Part shown: piece by piece, positions 1-10,370 of the stretch
How the letters are laid out: each line of letters starts with the position of its first letter
Numbering within the stretch: the first letter of the stretch is position 1
The notes under the pieces: generated by a model
What the model saw: the letters and a program-made list of their open reading frames with translations, nothing else
What the model was told of the DNA's origin: nothing
The model's database searches: none
NCBI RefSeq assembly: GCF_026914185.1
Contig: NC_070559.1
Location: 2,294,001-2,358,000, forward strand
DNA from: Puccinia triticina
Lineage: Eukaryota > Basidiomycota > Pucciniomycetes > Pucciniales > Pucciniaceae
DNA: 64,000 nt
Reading direction: 5' to 3'
Position numbers and translations under genes: made by a program

Positions 1-1639
1 CCTCCCTCTCTGGACTCCTTGGGTAGGATATCTGGCAGACTCACCAGGCTCGACATGTAGTATCCGTTCTCGCCTTGCATCTTGTCCGGATTCCGGAACC
101 TTTGTATGTATCTACCACACAACGGGGAAAGGGCTCAGGTTTCGGAGAGAAAAGGGAAGAAAAGAAAAAGAGGAGGAGGAAGGTGAGGTACTGGAGGTTC
201 GAGATGAGCGTTTTCGGCTGAGCGCGGAGGACGACCAGGATCAAGATGGGGATGAAGGTGTCTGCGCCGCCTTCAGAGTTGTCCACATGACGAATCAATC
301 CTGAGGACCGCATACACGCACACGGAAGATGAGTTTGTAAAAGGGTGTATTGGAGGGTTTAGGAGAGAGAGAAGAGAGAGGAAGACACCCACACACCAAA
401 GATGACTTTACAGCAGTTCAAGATACAGATCATCTTATCACGCGGGGCCTTGTAGGAGTTGATCTTGAGCAGCTCGGTCTTGGCGAACTCGAGGAAGCCG
501 TCGGCCTCGTCGGGGGGCAGACTGAGGTCGAGATGGCGGTCGGTCAGCCAGCTGAACAGGTTCATTTTCTGCGACAGCACCGTGTCCCGCTCGAGGTCGT
601 CAGTTTGGAAGGGCTGTGTGTTCGTCAAGGCCGGCGTGAAGGTCCTGTTGGGATGGTTTGCCCCGTTGTTTCAACGGTGCTGTAGATCGGGGTCGGGCTC
701 TATCCTGGACGACGGGAGCGGGCTTACTCACAGATGCCAGACCCGGTTCATCACTAGCTTCTCCATCGCCTCCACCGCATTGTCGAACTCGGCTTCGTTG
801 CATGTGCGTGGATCCCAAGGTCCATCGGGGATCTCGCGCATCTTGAGGCTGATGAACTGGAGAGCACAAGGGGAGAGATAAGTGTAAATGTGTGTGTGTG
901 TGTGCGCCGGTTAGAGGTGAGAGGGGCGCACATCGAGGAAGTCGTTGACGACCTTGACCTGCTCGGCGACGCCGGTGGTCTTGGAGGGATGGGTGGCGCG
1001 TTTGGTGAATTCTTTGAGGAACGAGCGCAGGTATTTGGCGATGGGTTCGGCGTGGGGCCAGCGCATGTGTTCGAGGAAGAGGTTGAAGTCGAAGGGGACA
1101 GCAGGCGGGGAGTCGTCGTGGGAGGGGCTTTCGACGACCAGTCTGGGCGGGACCGAGGGCGTGGGGTCGGGGTCGGCATCGCGGGCGGAGAGCTCGTGGA
1201 CGGACTTGCTGTCGGAGGGCGACTGCTGCTGGTGCAGATGGTGGTGGGGGGACGGGTGGATGGGGGCGCTGGGCGAGGGCGAGGGGCTGGTGGTGAGGGT
1301 GAGCGGGCGCTTGAGGGCCGAGGCCAGCGAAGAGAGCGAGAAGGAGCCCGAGCCGGTTGAGGAGTGGGTCTGGCGCAGGTCGCTCGAGAGTACTGCCGGC
1401 CCGGAGAGGGGCAGTGCGGCGGGTGTGGTGAGTCTGGTGAGCAGTGAGTCGGGGCCTGCCGGGCGGTCGGTTGAGATCGAGTTCCGGCGGAAGAGCGACC
1501 AGGAGGATGCGCGGGTCCTGGTAGTGCTTATCTGGAGTTCTTCTTGTTTGTGTTCTTGTTCTTGTTGTTGTTCTTGTTGTTCTTGTTGTTGTTCTTGTTG
1601 TTGTTCTTGTTGTTCGTGGTTCGTTGGTGGTGTGGACAT
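1..1639 (-). CDS. VPS9: VPS9-domain Rab5-type guanine nucleotide exchange factor, 3' end cut by window
   Basis: Activates Rab5-class GTPases on endosomes and vacuole-bound vesicles. Five exons are visible on the minus strand: 1639-932, 856-732, 644-397, 300-192 and 111-45, joined by GT-AG introns of 75-96 bp that keep frame; a further donor at 44 leads out of the window. The first ATG with good sense is at 1639. The N-terminal ~180 residues are low-complexity (polyGln, Ser/Pro-rich). Then come FDFNLFLEHM and FLKEF (helical bundle), AVEAMEKLVMNRVW, LERDTVLSQKMNLFSWL, PRDKMICILNCCKVI and NLQYIQRFRNPDK. The Asp of PRDK and the Tyr of NLQY correspond to the catalytic Asp/Tyr pair known from Rabex-5. 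The C-terminal region (a CUE domain in yeast Vps9) lies outside. Family assignment is secure; the exact start is the most likely error. Confidence 0.9.
1548..1620 (-). repeat. CAA/CAAGAA microsatellite coding polyglutamine
   Basis: Interrupted TTG/TTC repeats on the plus strand encode a Gln/Glu-rich tract just after the VPS9 start. It lies in the disordered N-terminus, so length variation between isolates would probably be tolerated. Confidence 0.8.
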
Positions 1640-2283
1640 GGTTCGTAGGTGGTTGCTCGGTGGGCTGCAGTGCTTTCCTTCGGAGGAACATCCACTGACT
1701 CCGGCTAAAATACTTTTAGGCTCATCTCCCCTCCATTTTAACAATCACAGAAACAAAAACAGAAACAAAAACCACAAGCGAAAACAGCTAAAGTTCAGAA
1801 GCATCACTGGCACTCCTGAAATCCCAAGATGTGGTCGCAAAGTTGGCCCACAGTGGCCCGTCTGGCTGGCCGGTAATTTCCATCGTCACATCAATCCAGA
1901 CACAAAAAGCGTGAGTTTGGGCTCGACACTCCACACCGGATCTGCATATCCTCATGAGATCACGACAGGAAGTCGTCCAATCTTAAGCTCTACGCTTTCT
2001 TCACCACAAGTATAATTTTTTATGGTTTCTTACAAATTTCTGACGGGCTTTAACTTTGCCTTCTATGCTGAATCTTTTGTGTACTATTTCATTATTTATA
2101 TACACATTTTTTTTTCTTTCTTTATGTTAATTATGTGCAGATTTTTCGTTTGATGTTTTCTGGTTTTGTATCTGGACTTCTAGAATGGAAGAGCAATAAA
2201 CTTGAGATTCCCTTGCGCTGTGGGCGCAGTACTTGCCAAAGATCGGGTCTTCCATGCACTCAACAAGGCTTGCAGTGACAAAA
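1640..2283. promoter_or_regulatory. Upstream region of the VPS9 gene
   Basis: No gene is seen here. The first 150 bp upstream of the VPS9 start are rich in A and CAAAAA on the plus strand (pyrimidine-rich in the direction of transcription), which is common just before fungal start sites. No clear TATA box. The open frame on the plus strand through 945-2015 is a shadow of the low-complexity VPS9 exon. Confidence 0.3.
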
Positions 2284-2940
2284 TCAAGAACGTAAAAAAT
2301 TAAAGAAGCCACGTCGGTGTTTTGGACCAACGGATAAGTAAGGGGATAGTTGCTCAAGTATCACTTTAAGTTGTTGTTTAAATTCCAGTATCAAGTACCT
2401 CTGATCCCACTTGTCAACTCCAAGGTCATAGTTATTGAGGTGATACTTGGCATAGGGGGAACTTCCTCCATTGACCATTTTTATCCCTCTAGGCATGTTT
2501 AACATCAAGGTTTGCTCATCCCATTCCTTGGATGGTGGCCGATATAGTTGTAAACGGGCCCTTTCTTGGTGGAAAGCAGTTAATCGAAGTGCTGTGTCAA
2601 CTTTTGGGTACAAGTTGGAGATCAATTGCTTCTGATTCCATTCCTGAGAGGGTTGCTGCGTTTTGGGGGCATGTTTCTCGATCTGTTGGTGATACTTCTC
2701 TGGGTGGTAGTGCTCTCCAAGGGCTTGGTCAAGTTTTGCATGCAGCTTTATCAGTAAATCCCTCTGCTCCCACTCCTCAACTGCAACGAGTTGTTGGTAG
2801 AATTTTTGGATTTGAGCAGAAGGAACGATCCATTCTGGATTGCCCTCCCTCTGAATCATTTCCTCAATCTCCTTGGCAAAGCAATTGTTAAAGGTGTGTT
2901 TGAAGTATGCACAAAATTTGTTTTTCTGTAGATCTATCCG
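2284..2940 (-). CDS. Unknown protein with four W-centred repeats
   Basis: An ATG at 2859 opens 191 codons; the frame stays open upstream to about 2957 and an acceptor-like CTACAG at about 2927 suggests an earlier exon. The protein carries four spaced copies of one motif: EEWEQRDLLIKLHAKLD, QEWNQKQLISNLYPKVD, KEWDEQTLMLNM and DKWDQRYLILEFKQQL, each with Trp, an acidic/Gln pair and LI. No family is recognised, no signal peptide is seen in the visible part, and the last codons (after 2300) could instead be spliced on to a frame continuing to 2127. The 5' part is cut by the TIR element starting at 2954, so it may be a gene remnant. Confidence 0.45.
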   Translation of the reverse strand, partial: RIDLQKNKFCAYFKHTFNNCFAKEIEEMIQREGNPEWIVPSAQIQKFYQQLVAVEEWEQRDLLIKLHAKLDQALGEHYHPEKYHQQIEKHAPKTQQPSQEWNQKQLISNLYPKVDTALRLTAFHQERARLQLYRPPSKEWDEQTLMLNMPRGIKMVNGGSSPYAKYHLNNYDLGVDKWDQRYLILEFKQQLKVILEQLSPYLSVGPKHRRGFFNFLRS

Positions 2941-2953
2941 CCATCTATAGGAT

Positions 2954-3684
2954 TAGGACCCAGGAAAGCCCCTATGGAACACAGTAACCAAAATGTATGA
3001 TTTTTTTGTCAAAAACCAAAAAACCTACACACCCCAGATGTATGAATGGTCATTTTGGCCGGTAAAGGTACTCACCTCAATTGTATGAATTTTTTCTGAG
3101 GGCAAGGGGGGTAGTAACCAGAAATGTATGAGAATCAGGGGCTCAAGCTAAGGTTGAAAGCCTTGTCTGTAATGATTTTTCAGTCTGAATCAAGTATACA
3201 GTTCTAGGCTGGAGGGGTGCCACACTCACCTACCCTCCGGCTGCGGCTCCAGTACCACCGCCACAAGTATATACAAAGTATATCAATCCACCTCCCCCTG
3301 CGCCACCCAATCCATCCACAGGTTGCATCCCACTTTCTGTCCTTCTTATTAACCCTGCCCAAGTGACCCCATTCCCCCCCCCCCCCCCCCCCCCCCCTCA
3401 ACAGTTACAGCAGTCTGGTTCCTAGTTTTTCTTCTTTTATTTCCCCCCCTCTCCACCCCCCCCCCCCCCCCCCCTTGGCAGCAGCATCAATGCTGCCCCA
3501 AAAAAACGTAGGCACAAAATTTGTATGAATTTTTAGACCAAGCTCTGAACCTACACACAAAACCTGTATGAATGAGCCCCAAGAATGTATGAATTTTTCA
3601 AAAATATGGGAATTAAGAATGTATGAATTTTTCAAAAATATGGGAATTTAGGTTACTGTGTTCCATAGGGGCTTTCCTGGGTCC
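2954..3684. mobile_element. 731-bp TIR element with TATAGGAT target duplication
   Basis: The ends are inverted copies of about 38 bp starting (TA)GGACCCAGGAAAGC and ending inside ACACAGTAACC. TATAGGAT is present at 2946-2953 and 3685-3692, an 8-bp target duplication (or 6 bp if TA belongs to the terminus), as for hAT-like elements. It has no transposase. The interior repeats ATGTATGAATTTTT-like words at least seven times and holds two long C tracts (about 24 at 3374 and 19 at 3456). It is inserted in the left arm of the fold-back element that follows. Confidence 0.75.
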
Positions 3685-5271
3685 TATAGGATTTTGTCGC
3701 GCTGACGAAATCCAAACTCAAATTCAAACTCGCGCCCCGGGTGTGTCGTCACCTGTTGTGGATTTTGTCACCTGCCATTCTCAGTGGCAGGTGCAAGAGA
3801 GCACGACTCCCTCGATGGCCGGTGCTAACTGGTCATCAAGGGGACACACACACCTAGCTCCCTTGATAGCCTGTCTGTACCGGCCATCAAGAGGAACACC
3901 CTACACCCTCTTGATGGCCGGTCAATACCGGCCAGCAAGAGTAAAGCACTATTTATACTCTCAATGGCCGCTACTGACCGGCCATCAAGAGGTGATACAC
4001 ATACCCCTCGATGGCCTGTCAGTACACCGGCCATTGAGACAAAAACACTAAACTCTTGAAAGCCCGTACTGGCCGGTCATCAAGAGCAAAACTTCCTTGG
4101 TGATGTGTATACACATCACCCTTGATGGCCTGTCAGTACCGGCCATTGAGAGAAACATAATACACTCTTGATGGCCTGGACTGATCGGCCATCAAGAGGA
4201 CATGCGCATCTTGCACAGCGACCCAACTGGTCATTGAGAGCAAAGCACTTCACTCTTGATGGCCAGTCAGCGCAGGCCATCGAGAGTGTAGTATATTCCT
4301 CTTGATGGCCGGTACTGACGGGCCATCGAGTGGGGTGTGTATTTCCTCTTGATGGCCAATCAGTCCAGGCCATCAAGAGTGTATTATGTTCCTCTCGATG
4401 GCCGGTACTGACGGGCCATCGAGGGTGATGTGTATACACATCACCAAGAAAGTTTTGCTCTCAATGACCGGCCAGTACGGGCTTTCAAGAGTTTAGGCCC
4501 TGTTTGGCACCAATATAATTATAGGTGATATAATTGCTGATTAATTCAATAAAAAATAGAAAATTCAACAAAAAGCCTCCAAATTTTTTTTGTAGGCAAC
4601 CTGCAGTGCTGGTCTCTTCAACTTTGAAATCAGATTCAACTGATTCAGCCATCTTCAGTACCATAATACCATTATATCACTTTTGACCAGCATGAAGTGA
4701 TATAATGGTATTATGGTGCTGAAGATGGCTGGATAAGTTGATTCTGGGTTCACAGTTGAAGAGACCAGCACTGTAGGTTGCCTACAAAAAGAATTTGGAG
4801 GCTTTATGTTGAATTTTGTATTTTTTATTGAATTAATCAGTGATTATATCACCTATAATTATATTGGTGCCAAACGGGGCCTTAGTGTTTTTGTCTCAAT
4901 GGCCGGTGTACTGACAGGCCATTGAGGGGTATGTGTATCACCTCTTGATGGCCAGTCAGTAGCGGCCATCAAGAGTGCAAACAGTGCCTTACTCTCGCTG
5001 GCCGGTACTGACCGGCCAACAAGATAATGTTGTGTGTTCCTCTTGATGCCCGGTCCAGATGGGCCATCAAGGGAGGTGCGTGTGTCCCCTCAATGACCGG
5101 TCAGCACCGGCCATCAAGGGAGTCGTGCTTTTGTCTTGCACCTGCCACTGAGAATGGCAGGTGACGAAATCCACAACAGGTGACGACACACCCGGGGCGC
5201 GGATTTGAATTGGAATCTGGATTACGTCAGCGTGACAAAATCCGGATTACGTCACCTGTTTGCTGGCAGTG
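3685..5271. mobile_element. Fold-back element, copy 1 (palindromic repeat arms)
   Basis: The two halves are inverted copies: the left starts TTTTGTCGCGCTGACGAAAT, the right ends with its complement, followed by TGCTGGCAGTG. Both arms include CACCTGCCATTCTCAGTGGC and arrays of 50-70 bp units, each of them a small hairpin of the type GATGGCCGGTCAGTACCGGC. No protein is encoded; the ORFs here are shadows of the repeats. A second copy lies at 40426-41647. The outer left terminus is damaged where the preceding TIR element entered. The centre is split by a MITE. Confidence 0.8.
4496..4881. mobile_element. PIF/Harbinger (Tourist-like) MITE, 386 bp, nearly perfect palindrome
   Basis: The termini are GGCCCTGTTTGGCACCAATA and its complement ending GGGGCC. 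The inverted arms are about 185 bp each and meet near 4690. It is flanked by TTA at 4493-4495 and 4882-4884. The second fold-back copy has the unoccupied site (AAGAGTTTAGTGTTTT at about 41251), which proves both insertion and target duplication. The TIR start and the TWA-type 3-bp duplication are those of PIF/Harbinger MITEs. Confidence 0.9.
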
Positions 5272-5345
5272 TAATGGTTAAAGACTGCTTTACTGATTGA
5301 CTCATGTACATAAAGTCAAGAGTTCAATTCCCTGTCTTTACATTA
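5262..5345 (+). other. tRNA-like promoter sequence, possible SINE head
   Basis: TGTAATGGTTAAAG resembles a pol III A box and GAGTTCAATTCC a B box, about 55 bp apart, as in tRNA genes. The acceptor stem and T stem do not pair well, so it is not a functional tRNA gene. A tRNA-derived SINE head is possible; no 3' boundary could be set. Confidence 0.25.
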
Positions 5346-6090
5346 ATTATGTACCTTTTATTCCAATGTACTATTATTATGTATTTATTACATATTTCAC
5401 ACTCTTTTGAGTATGTAATTAAACTTATTTCACATTGATTACATATGTTTTTATACAGAGAGAGATAATCTTATCTCTCTATGTATTTGTCCTGTTTAAG
5501 CCTAATATATGTACAAATAGGGTGATTACATACACATTTATGTAAATCCCATCTGAATTCCGTGATCACTCCTCTCCTTGGAGTTAAGGATCCCTCAGGT
5601 CCTTAACTCAAAGGAGGGAGCTGATCCCTGTAATATAAAAGGGGAGGTCTCTCACCTGTAGAGATTCCTCCCCCAAGATTATTACACATGAAAAACCCGC
5701 CAACCTTACTACAATCAATAGTGAGTGGGGTTTACAATAATCAAACTAACCTTATTCCTCTCTTACAGCCTTCCTTGACTTCATCTCGTGTATTTTCTAG
5801 TTACAGGAGATTGTTATCACTCCTGTAACTTAGAAAATAACCTTTCTTTGTTCTAAAGCTACGGCGCCGGCTCGAGTCATCGCCGCGTCCCCTTACTTTT
5901 GTAAGGGAGCTAGCCCCTCCTCTACTCAGCGTCGAGGCGTGGTTTCCTTCCCATTGGCCTGAAAAGGTTATAGTGTGGCATTCTTCCGCTGGCCGCTATA
6001 TTAGCCGCTACAGCTTGGATTATAAACCCTATCAACTCCGAGTCACACAAGAGACCAGAGCTGACACAAGGGGTACATGTATACCCGCTT
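5346..6090. other. Non-coding, LTR-like AT-rich segment
   Basis: No gene. Holds a promoter-like stretch (ATATAAAAGGGG at about 5633) followed by a pyrimidine-rich segment and an inverted CTAGTTACAGGAG/CTCCTGTAAC pair near 5797-5830. The order resembles the U3-R-U5 layout of a degenerate solo LTR, but no matching ends or target duplication were found. Confidence 0.25.
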
Positions 6091-6095
6091 GGTAG

Positions 6096-6410
6096 CCTGT
6101 AGCGCCTTAAAGCGCATCACAGCTTTAGAGTGCTTGTGCTATTTTAGCAAAAAAGCGCATGTAGCGCACTCATAGAGGCAAAAAGCGTTTCAAGCTGCGC
6201 TGCGCTATTTTAGCGCAAAAGTGCAGCGTTTTTGGATGCGCTTGCGCTATTCCCCCTTGGGGAAAAGCGTTGGGGAAAAGCGCATGTGCCCTATATTTAG
6301 CTTTAGCGCAGTGGGTTACCCGCTGCGCTAAAGCTTTTTGGGTCAGTCGCGTAGCGGGTGCCCGCTGCGCTGCGCCATAGTGGGCGCTTTTTGTAGCGCA
6401 GCGTAGCCTT
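6096..6410. repeat. AGCGC/GCGCT-rich low-complexity block
   Basis: About 315 bp packed with AGCGC and GCGCT on both strands, often as TAGCGC or GCGCTAAAGC, with local hairpins. No reading frame is supported. A short related piece lies at about 7425-7490. Confidence 0.6.
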
Positions 6411-6604
6411 TCACCGTTGCTGTGAGTCCAATCCAGTCAAAATTCTGTTCAGTTTGAGGATTTTTTTCCCTTTTGGCTGATGATACATGATTGTTGGGCT
6501 GCAAATTTATTTAGTCTAAGACACCAATATTCAAAGTCTCTTTGACCTTAAACTTAGGATTTACTTGCATATACAAGCACTGCCTAGCAGTTTGTTTTGC
6601 ATTT

Positions 6605-7312
6605 AGGGGCTTGTAAAAATTTTGGCAATAATATTGCAGAAGAATTCCCACGCTGGGATGAGATATAGTGGCAGAAACACCAAGAAACTACCAAAGTAGT
6701 GATATTTGCAAACTGATCAGACTGTAGCTGCTACATTTGGGGGTTTTGTGGTCAGTCAAGGTACATAATGAAACTTTGGGGGCTTTTTAACATTTTAGTA
6801 ACCATATGGCAGAGGAATTCCCACCCTGGGATGAGATATAGTGGCAGAAACACCAAGAAACTCCCAAAGTAGTGATATTTGGAAACTGATCAGAGTGTAG
6901 CTGCTACATTTGGGTGCTTTGTGGTCATTAAAGGTACATAATGAAACTTTGGGGGCTTGTAAAGATTTTTCTAACCATATGGCAGAAGGATTACCACGCT
7001 GGGATGAGATATAGTGGCAGAAACACCAAGAAACTACCAAAGTAGTGATATTTGGGAACTGATCAGACTGTAGCTGCTAAATTTGGAGCTAGGGTTTGGT
7101 GGTCAGTAAAGGTACATAATGGATCTTTGGGGGCCTGTAAACATTTTGGTAACCATATGGCAGAAGTATTCCCACGCTGGGATGAGATATAGTGGCAGAA
7201 ACACCAAGAAACTACCAAAGTAGTGATATTTGTGAACTGATCAGACTGTAGCTGCTACATTTGGGGGTTTTGTGGTCAGTAAAGGTACATAATGAAACTT
7301 TGGGGGCTTGTT
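6605..7312. repeat. Tandem repeat, about four units of 173-178 bp
   Basis: The word GGGATGAGATATAGTGGCAG recurs at 6655, 6828, 7001 and 7179, giving spacings of 173, 173 and 178 bp. Units differ by scattered substitutions only. They are not coding; the ORF across them is a repeat artefact. Confidence 0.9.
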
Positions 7313-8100
7313 ATAGAGGAAGCAGTCTGGATCTCCAGCCTCTTCAACTATGAGTGGGTAGTTGGATAGTCTGTAACATGTACATAAGATACATAGGGGA
7401 ACCCCTGCTACCAATGGTGGGCCGCTACGCTAAACTACACTACAGGGCCACTTAGCGTTAGCGTAGCAGCGTTGATAGCGCAGTCAGGCGAGTTTGCCGT
7501 TTAATTTGGCTCAACCGGTGTGGAGTGCCCTCCGCATTGCTAAATTTGGCTCTCAGCAAGCGGTAATTTAGCTTAGCTTTTAGCTGAACCAATGCGGATG
7601 CTCTAAACCTCCAAGAATGGCGCAAACTACCAATGTTAGTCAATTTCGTGATTCAGGTTTTCTTACCTTTTGGTGATTGGCATTTTTCAGTATTCAGTTT
7701 GCCTCCCGGAATGGCAGGCGGTCTTCTTTGACGAGACTTTTCAGCGACCAAAGTTACACTCCAAACCAATGTGGTGAACCCCTCAACAGAAAAATAGGCT
7801 TGCCATTTTATTCCAATCAACAAACCTTGCACCACTCCACAGGACAGTTCAATCTGGATACCCAATGCGGCCAGCTTTCAATACAGTGCCCAAAACCCTG
7901 TTCAGATACTTGCTGAGGCGACTCTTTTACGGCAGCGGAGCAGGGGCTACCAGTGTTTTACTGGTTACTTATTGGTAAAGTTCTTGTCTCTTATTGTGAC
8001 ACAGCATCACTCCTCACTTCTAGGGACTCGGACTCCTTCTTGGGGAGCTTTTGAATTGGTCAGGGTTGTTGCAACGGGGTGCCAGTATTGGTTTGACTAA
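7313..8100. other. Non-coding stretch with dispersed-repeat fragments
   Basis: No supported gene. 7313-7400 (CTGGATCTCCAGCCTCTTCAA and the ATGTACATAAG that follows) recurs in diverged form at about 11090-11150 and 11310-11350, so it is a dispersed repeat. The rest holds only short ORFs without recognisable features. Confidence 0.3.
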
Positions 8101-8900
8101 GGCCTCAATTATAAACCAATTTTTGAGTTTTATTTTGAAAGTATTCAAAAAGAATTTCAAAACAAAAATGAAATCAAGATGAAAGATTTTTGATTTTGAA
8201 ATTCTCTTGGAAAAGCTTCAAACAGCAGGGTGCACATATAAACATTTGTGCATCCCTGAGCAAGTAGCCTGCTGGATTGGTCAGGCAGGGGCAAGATGTC
8301 TGTGACACAAGCAAGCTGGATAGAATACAGCTTGCCTGTTCAGCCTTGGCTGAATGGTGTGACATTTCCCACGCGGCCGCCTCCATGGACATTTGGATCA
8401 TCAGCTCCAAGATCAAAGCCAAGCGTTTCTTCCCGTGCCTCCGCCGCCAAGGTCAGGATCATATTGCCCCTAGTGGTCCCGGGTTTTCTGGGGAATTTGG
8501 TTTTCCTGCAGGTGTTCGTAACAGTGGGCCATTGGGATTTTTGTAGTGAATGCAATCCAATCGTGGAACGTTGAGGCAATTGGGTATATCGGCACTGCAG
8601 CAGTAATTTTTTTCATGTGCCAGCCAACCCCCGTGCGGCAAACTCCGCCAACCCAACACAGCCATTATATGGGGGGGGGGGGGGGGTCTGAGGCACCAGT
8701 TGCCTAGCAACCATACAGGCATACTGCCTGTTCAAAATTTTGATTTCAGAAATTTGGCTTTCTGAAATCTCAAACACCCCTCCCAGGTGTGTTCAAAGAG
8801 TTTTGAGATTGTTTTGAAATGAAAATAAGTCAAAAAAAAGTTGGTCTTGATTTCAAAACAATCTCAAAATAATCTCAAAATAGCGTTTATAATTGGGGAC
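8101..8900. mobile_element. 800-bp MITE, TAA target duplication
   Basis: Begins GGCCTCAATTATAAAC and ends with the inverse GTTTATAATTGGGGAC; flanked by TAA at 8098-8100 and 8901-8903. The arms next to the ends are rich in TTTGAAA/TTTCAAA and are also inverted. Its terminus matches that of the element at 42306-43070 (GGGCCCAATTATAAAC), so both belong to one family with Harbinger-type 3-bp duplications. No transposase. A run of 16 G lies at 8671-8686. Confidence 0.75.
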
Positions 8901-8903
8901 TAA

Positions 8904-10330
8904 CCCTCCACCTGGCTGCAGTTGGTTGCGAATCACTAAGGGGTGGAATACCTCGCCGCTGAGTCTGAATGTTCCATCAGATATTTCACGCTGTCAAAAC
9001 AAGATAATCTGACCTAGGTCCAGTTAGGGAAACCTACCTCAAGCTCCCTCAATGTTGACTTCTGACGCCGCCGTTCTATGGAAAACTGCAAGTTTTCTAC
9101 TTTGTTGGGGCGTAATGATGTTCGCTGGCGCTCTCAGTAAAACCAGAGTGGATTATTTATTCAGATGGTAGGTCTCAGAGCTCATCTTGCTCATAAAAAG
9201 TCACAGAAACACCTCAGCTTGTTTTTTGATGTCTTGTATTGCGCTTGATGTCAAGAATGCGAGTGGTGTCAAAGGTCAAGTGCCTGAGAACACGGAGCGT
9301 GATATGATGTTGGCAATTCATAAAACCTTTGGCAAAGTGATACATACCTGGTGTGTTTCCATCCACACAAGCTCTCAATTCTTTCTTTGGTGTAAATGCT
9401 GATCAAGGGCTCCATTTTGGGCACAGGAACATTGACCAAAATCCTGATTTGCCCCTTGGCCCCCCCAAGTTTGATGATGTCTTACACCAAGCCGTGAGCT
9501 AGAATCTCTCGTCTTGCATATGCAATGATGCATGCATAGTTTGATGCATTCCTATTAATTTCGTCTTACAGAGACATGGTGGATTGGGATCAAGTCAAGG
9601 GAAGAGACCGGGAGCAGAACGTGAACACTCAAGAGTGCAGTAAAATTGTTTGTGGCTTTTTTCATTGTCACTTTGCATTTCAACTTTTCCGTCCTTCTAA
9701 CCGCTTGCAGTGCTTGGCCCAAGTGACTAATTGAATTTTTTTTTGCCGGACTCGGTTTGACAGAGGTCAACCTACTTGGACATGGATTACCGCAAGAACA
9801 AGGATGCAGATCAATGGATGCGTGGCGGCAAGCCAGTCCAATTCAAGCTGATTGAATCCAGTCTGTTGCAAACCAGGAGTAATGGTAAACAGGGGTCTAA
9901 TGGTCATTGCAATGGTAGCTATGCATGCGGCAAGTAATTGGTTGCTCTTTCACCAGTTTCTCCTGAAGGCTATAATCTCTGCTCCCAAGTCTTAGCTTTC
10001 CATATCCCGTATGAGAGGAAATTGTTCATGATCTGTCCTTAGTCTTCTCCTCGAAGGTATAATCCATGTTGAGAGATAATGAGATTTGCAAAGCTGTAGG
10101 CCAAGAGAGATTGGTTACGGACTGCGCCTAAGTCTGAAGGAAGCTCAAAACTCCTCTAAGTTTTGGGCATATGAAAATGGTTTCCTCCCTTAAGCAATGA
10201 TTGTTATTCCCAAGTCTAATCTCTGTAAGGTGTCTAAGCCCAACGTGAGGCACCTTAGTCTTGACAAAGCTCTGCACAACTGAGTTTTGGGCAGTCTGCA
10301 TTGAACTTGCCTTTGGGACTTTCTCCAGTG
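8904..10330. other. No supported gene
   Basis: Unassigned DNA with short ORFs only. From about 9950 to 10650 there are repeated words (TAAGTCT, GAGAGAATCACTCTCTCCTGG twice at about 10435 and 10530) like those of degenerate LTRs, but ends cannot be fixed. Confidence 0.25.
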
Positions 10331-10343
10331 ACCCTGTGGGTAC

Positions 10344-10369
10344 GGCGGTGCAGCCGCCTTATACTCTAG
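10344..10369 (+). mobile_element. Helitron-type 3' terminus 1
   Basis: Hairpin GGCGG-TGCAG-CCGCC (10344-10358), then TTATACT and CTAG (10366-10369) followed by T. A GC hairpin about 7-8 nt before a CTRR end, with T as the next host base, is the Helitron 3' signature. The element would lie to the left; its 5' TC end was not located. Confidence 0.6.
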
Positions 10370-10370
10370 T

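Noticed and set aside
1742..1744. Longer VPS9 start at 1744
   Set aside because: The codon there is TTG, not ATG; the first ATG in frame is at 1639.
945..2015. 356-codon plus-strand ORF, and 363-codon minus ORF 600-1691
   Set aside because: Shadow frames of the low-complexity VPS9 exon; the VPS9 exons with conserved motifs and splice sites explain the region.
4116..4439. ORFs with WPVSTGH-type repeated peptides
   Set aside because: Translation of the palindromic repeats; open in several frames and both strands, no gene signals.
3820..5110. CRISPR-like array
   Set aside because: Units are palindromic, not separated by unique spacers, and the context is eukaryotic; it is a fold-back element.
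5262..5345. Functional tRNA gene
   Set aside because: A/B-box-like words only; acceptor and T stems do not form.
6795..7040. Minus-strand ORF of 81 codons
   Set aside because: Lies within tandem repeats and shows an internal peptide repeat for that reason.
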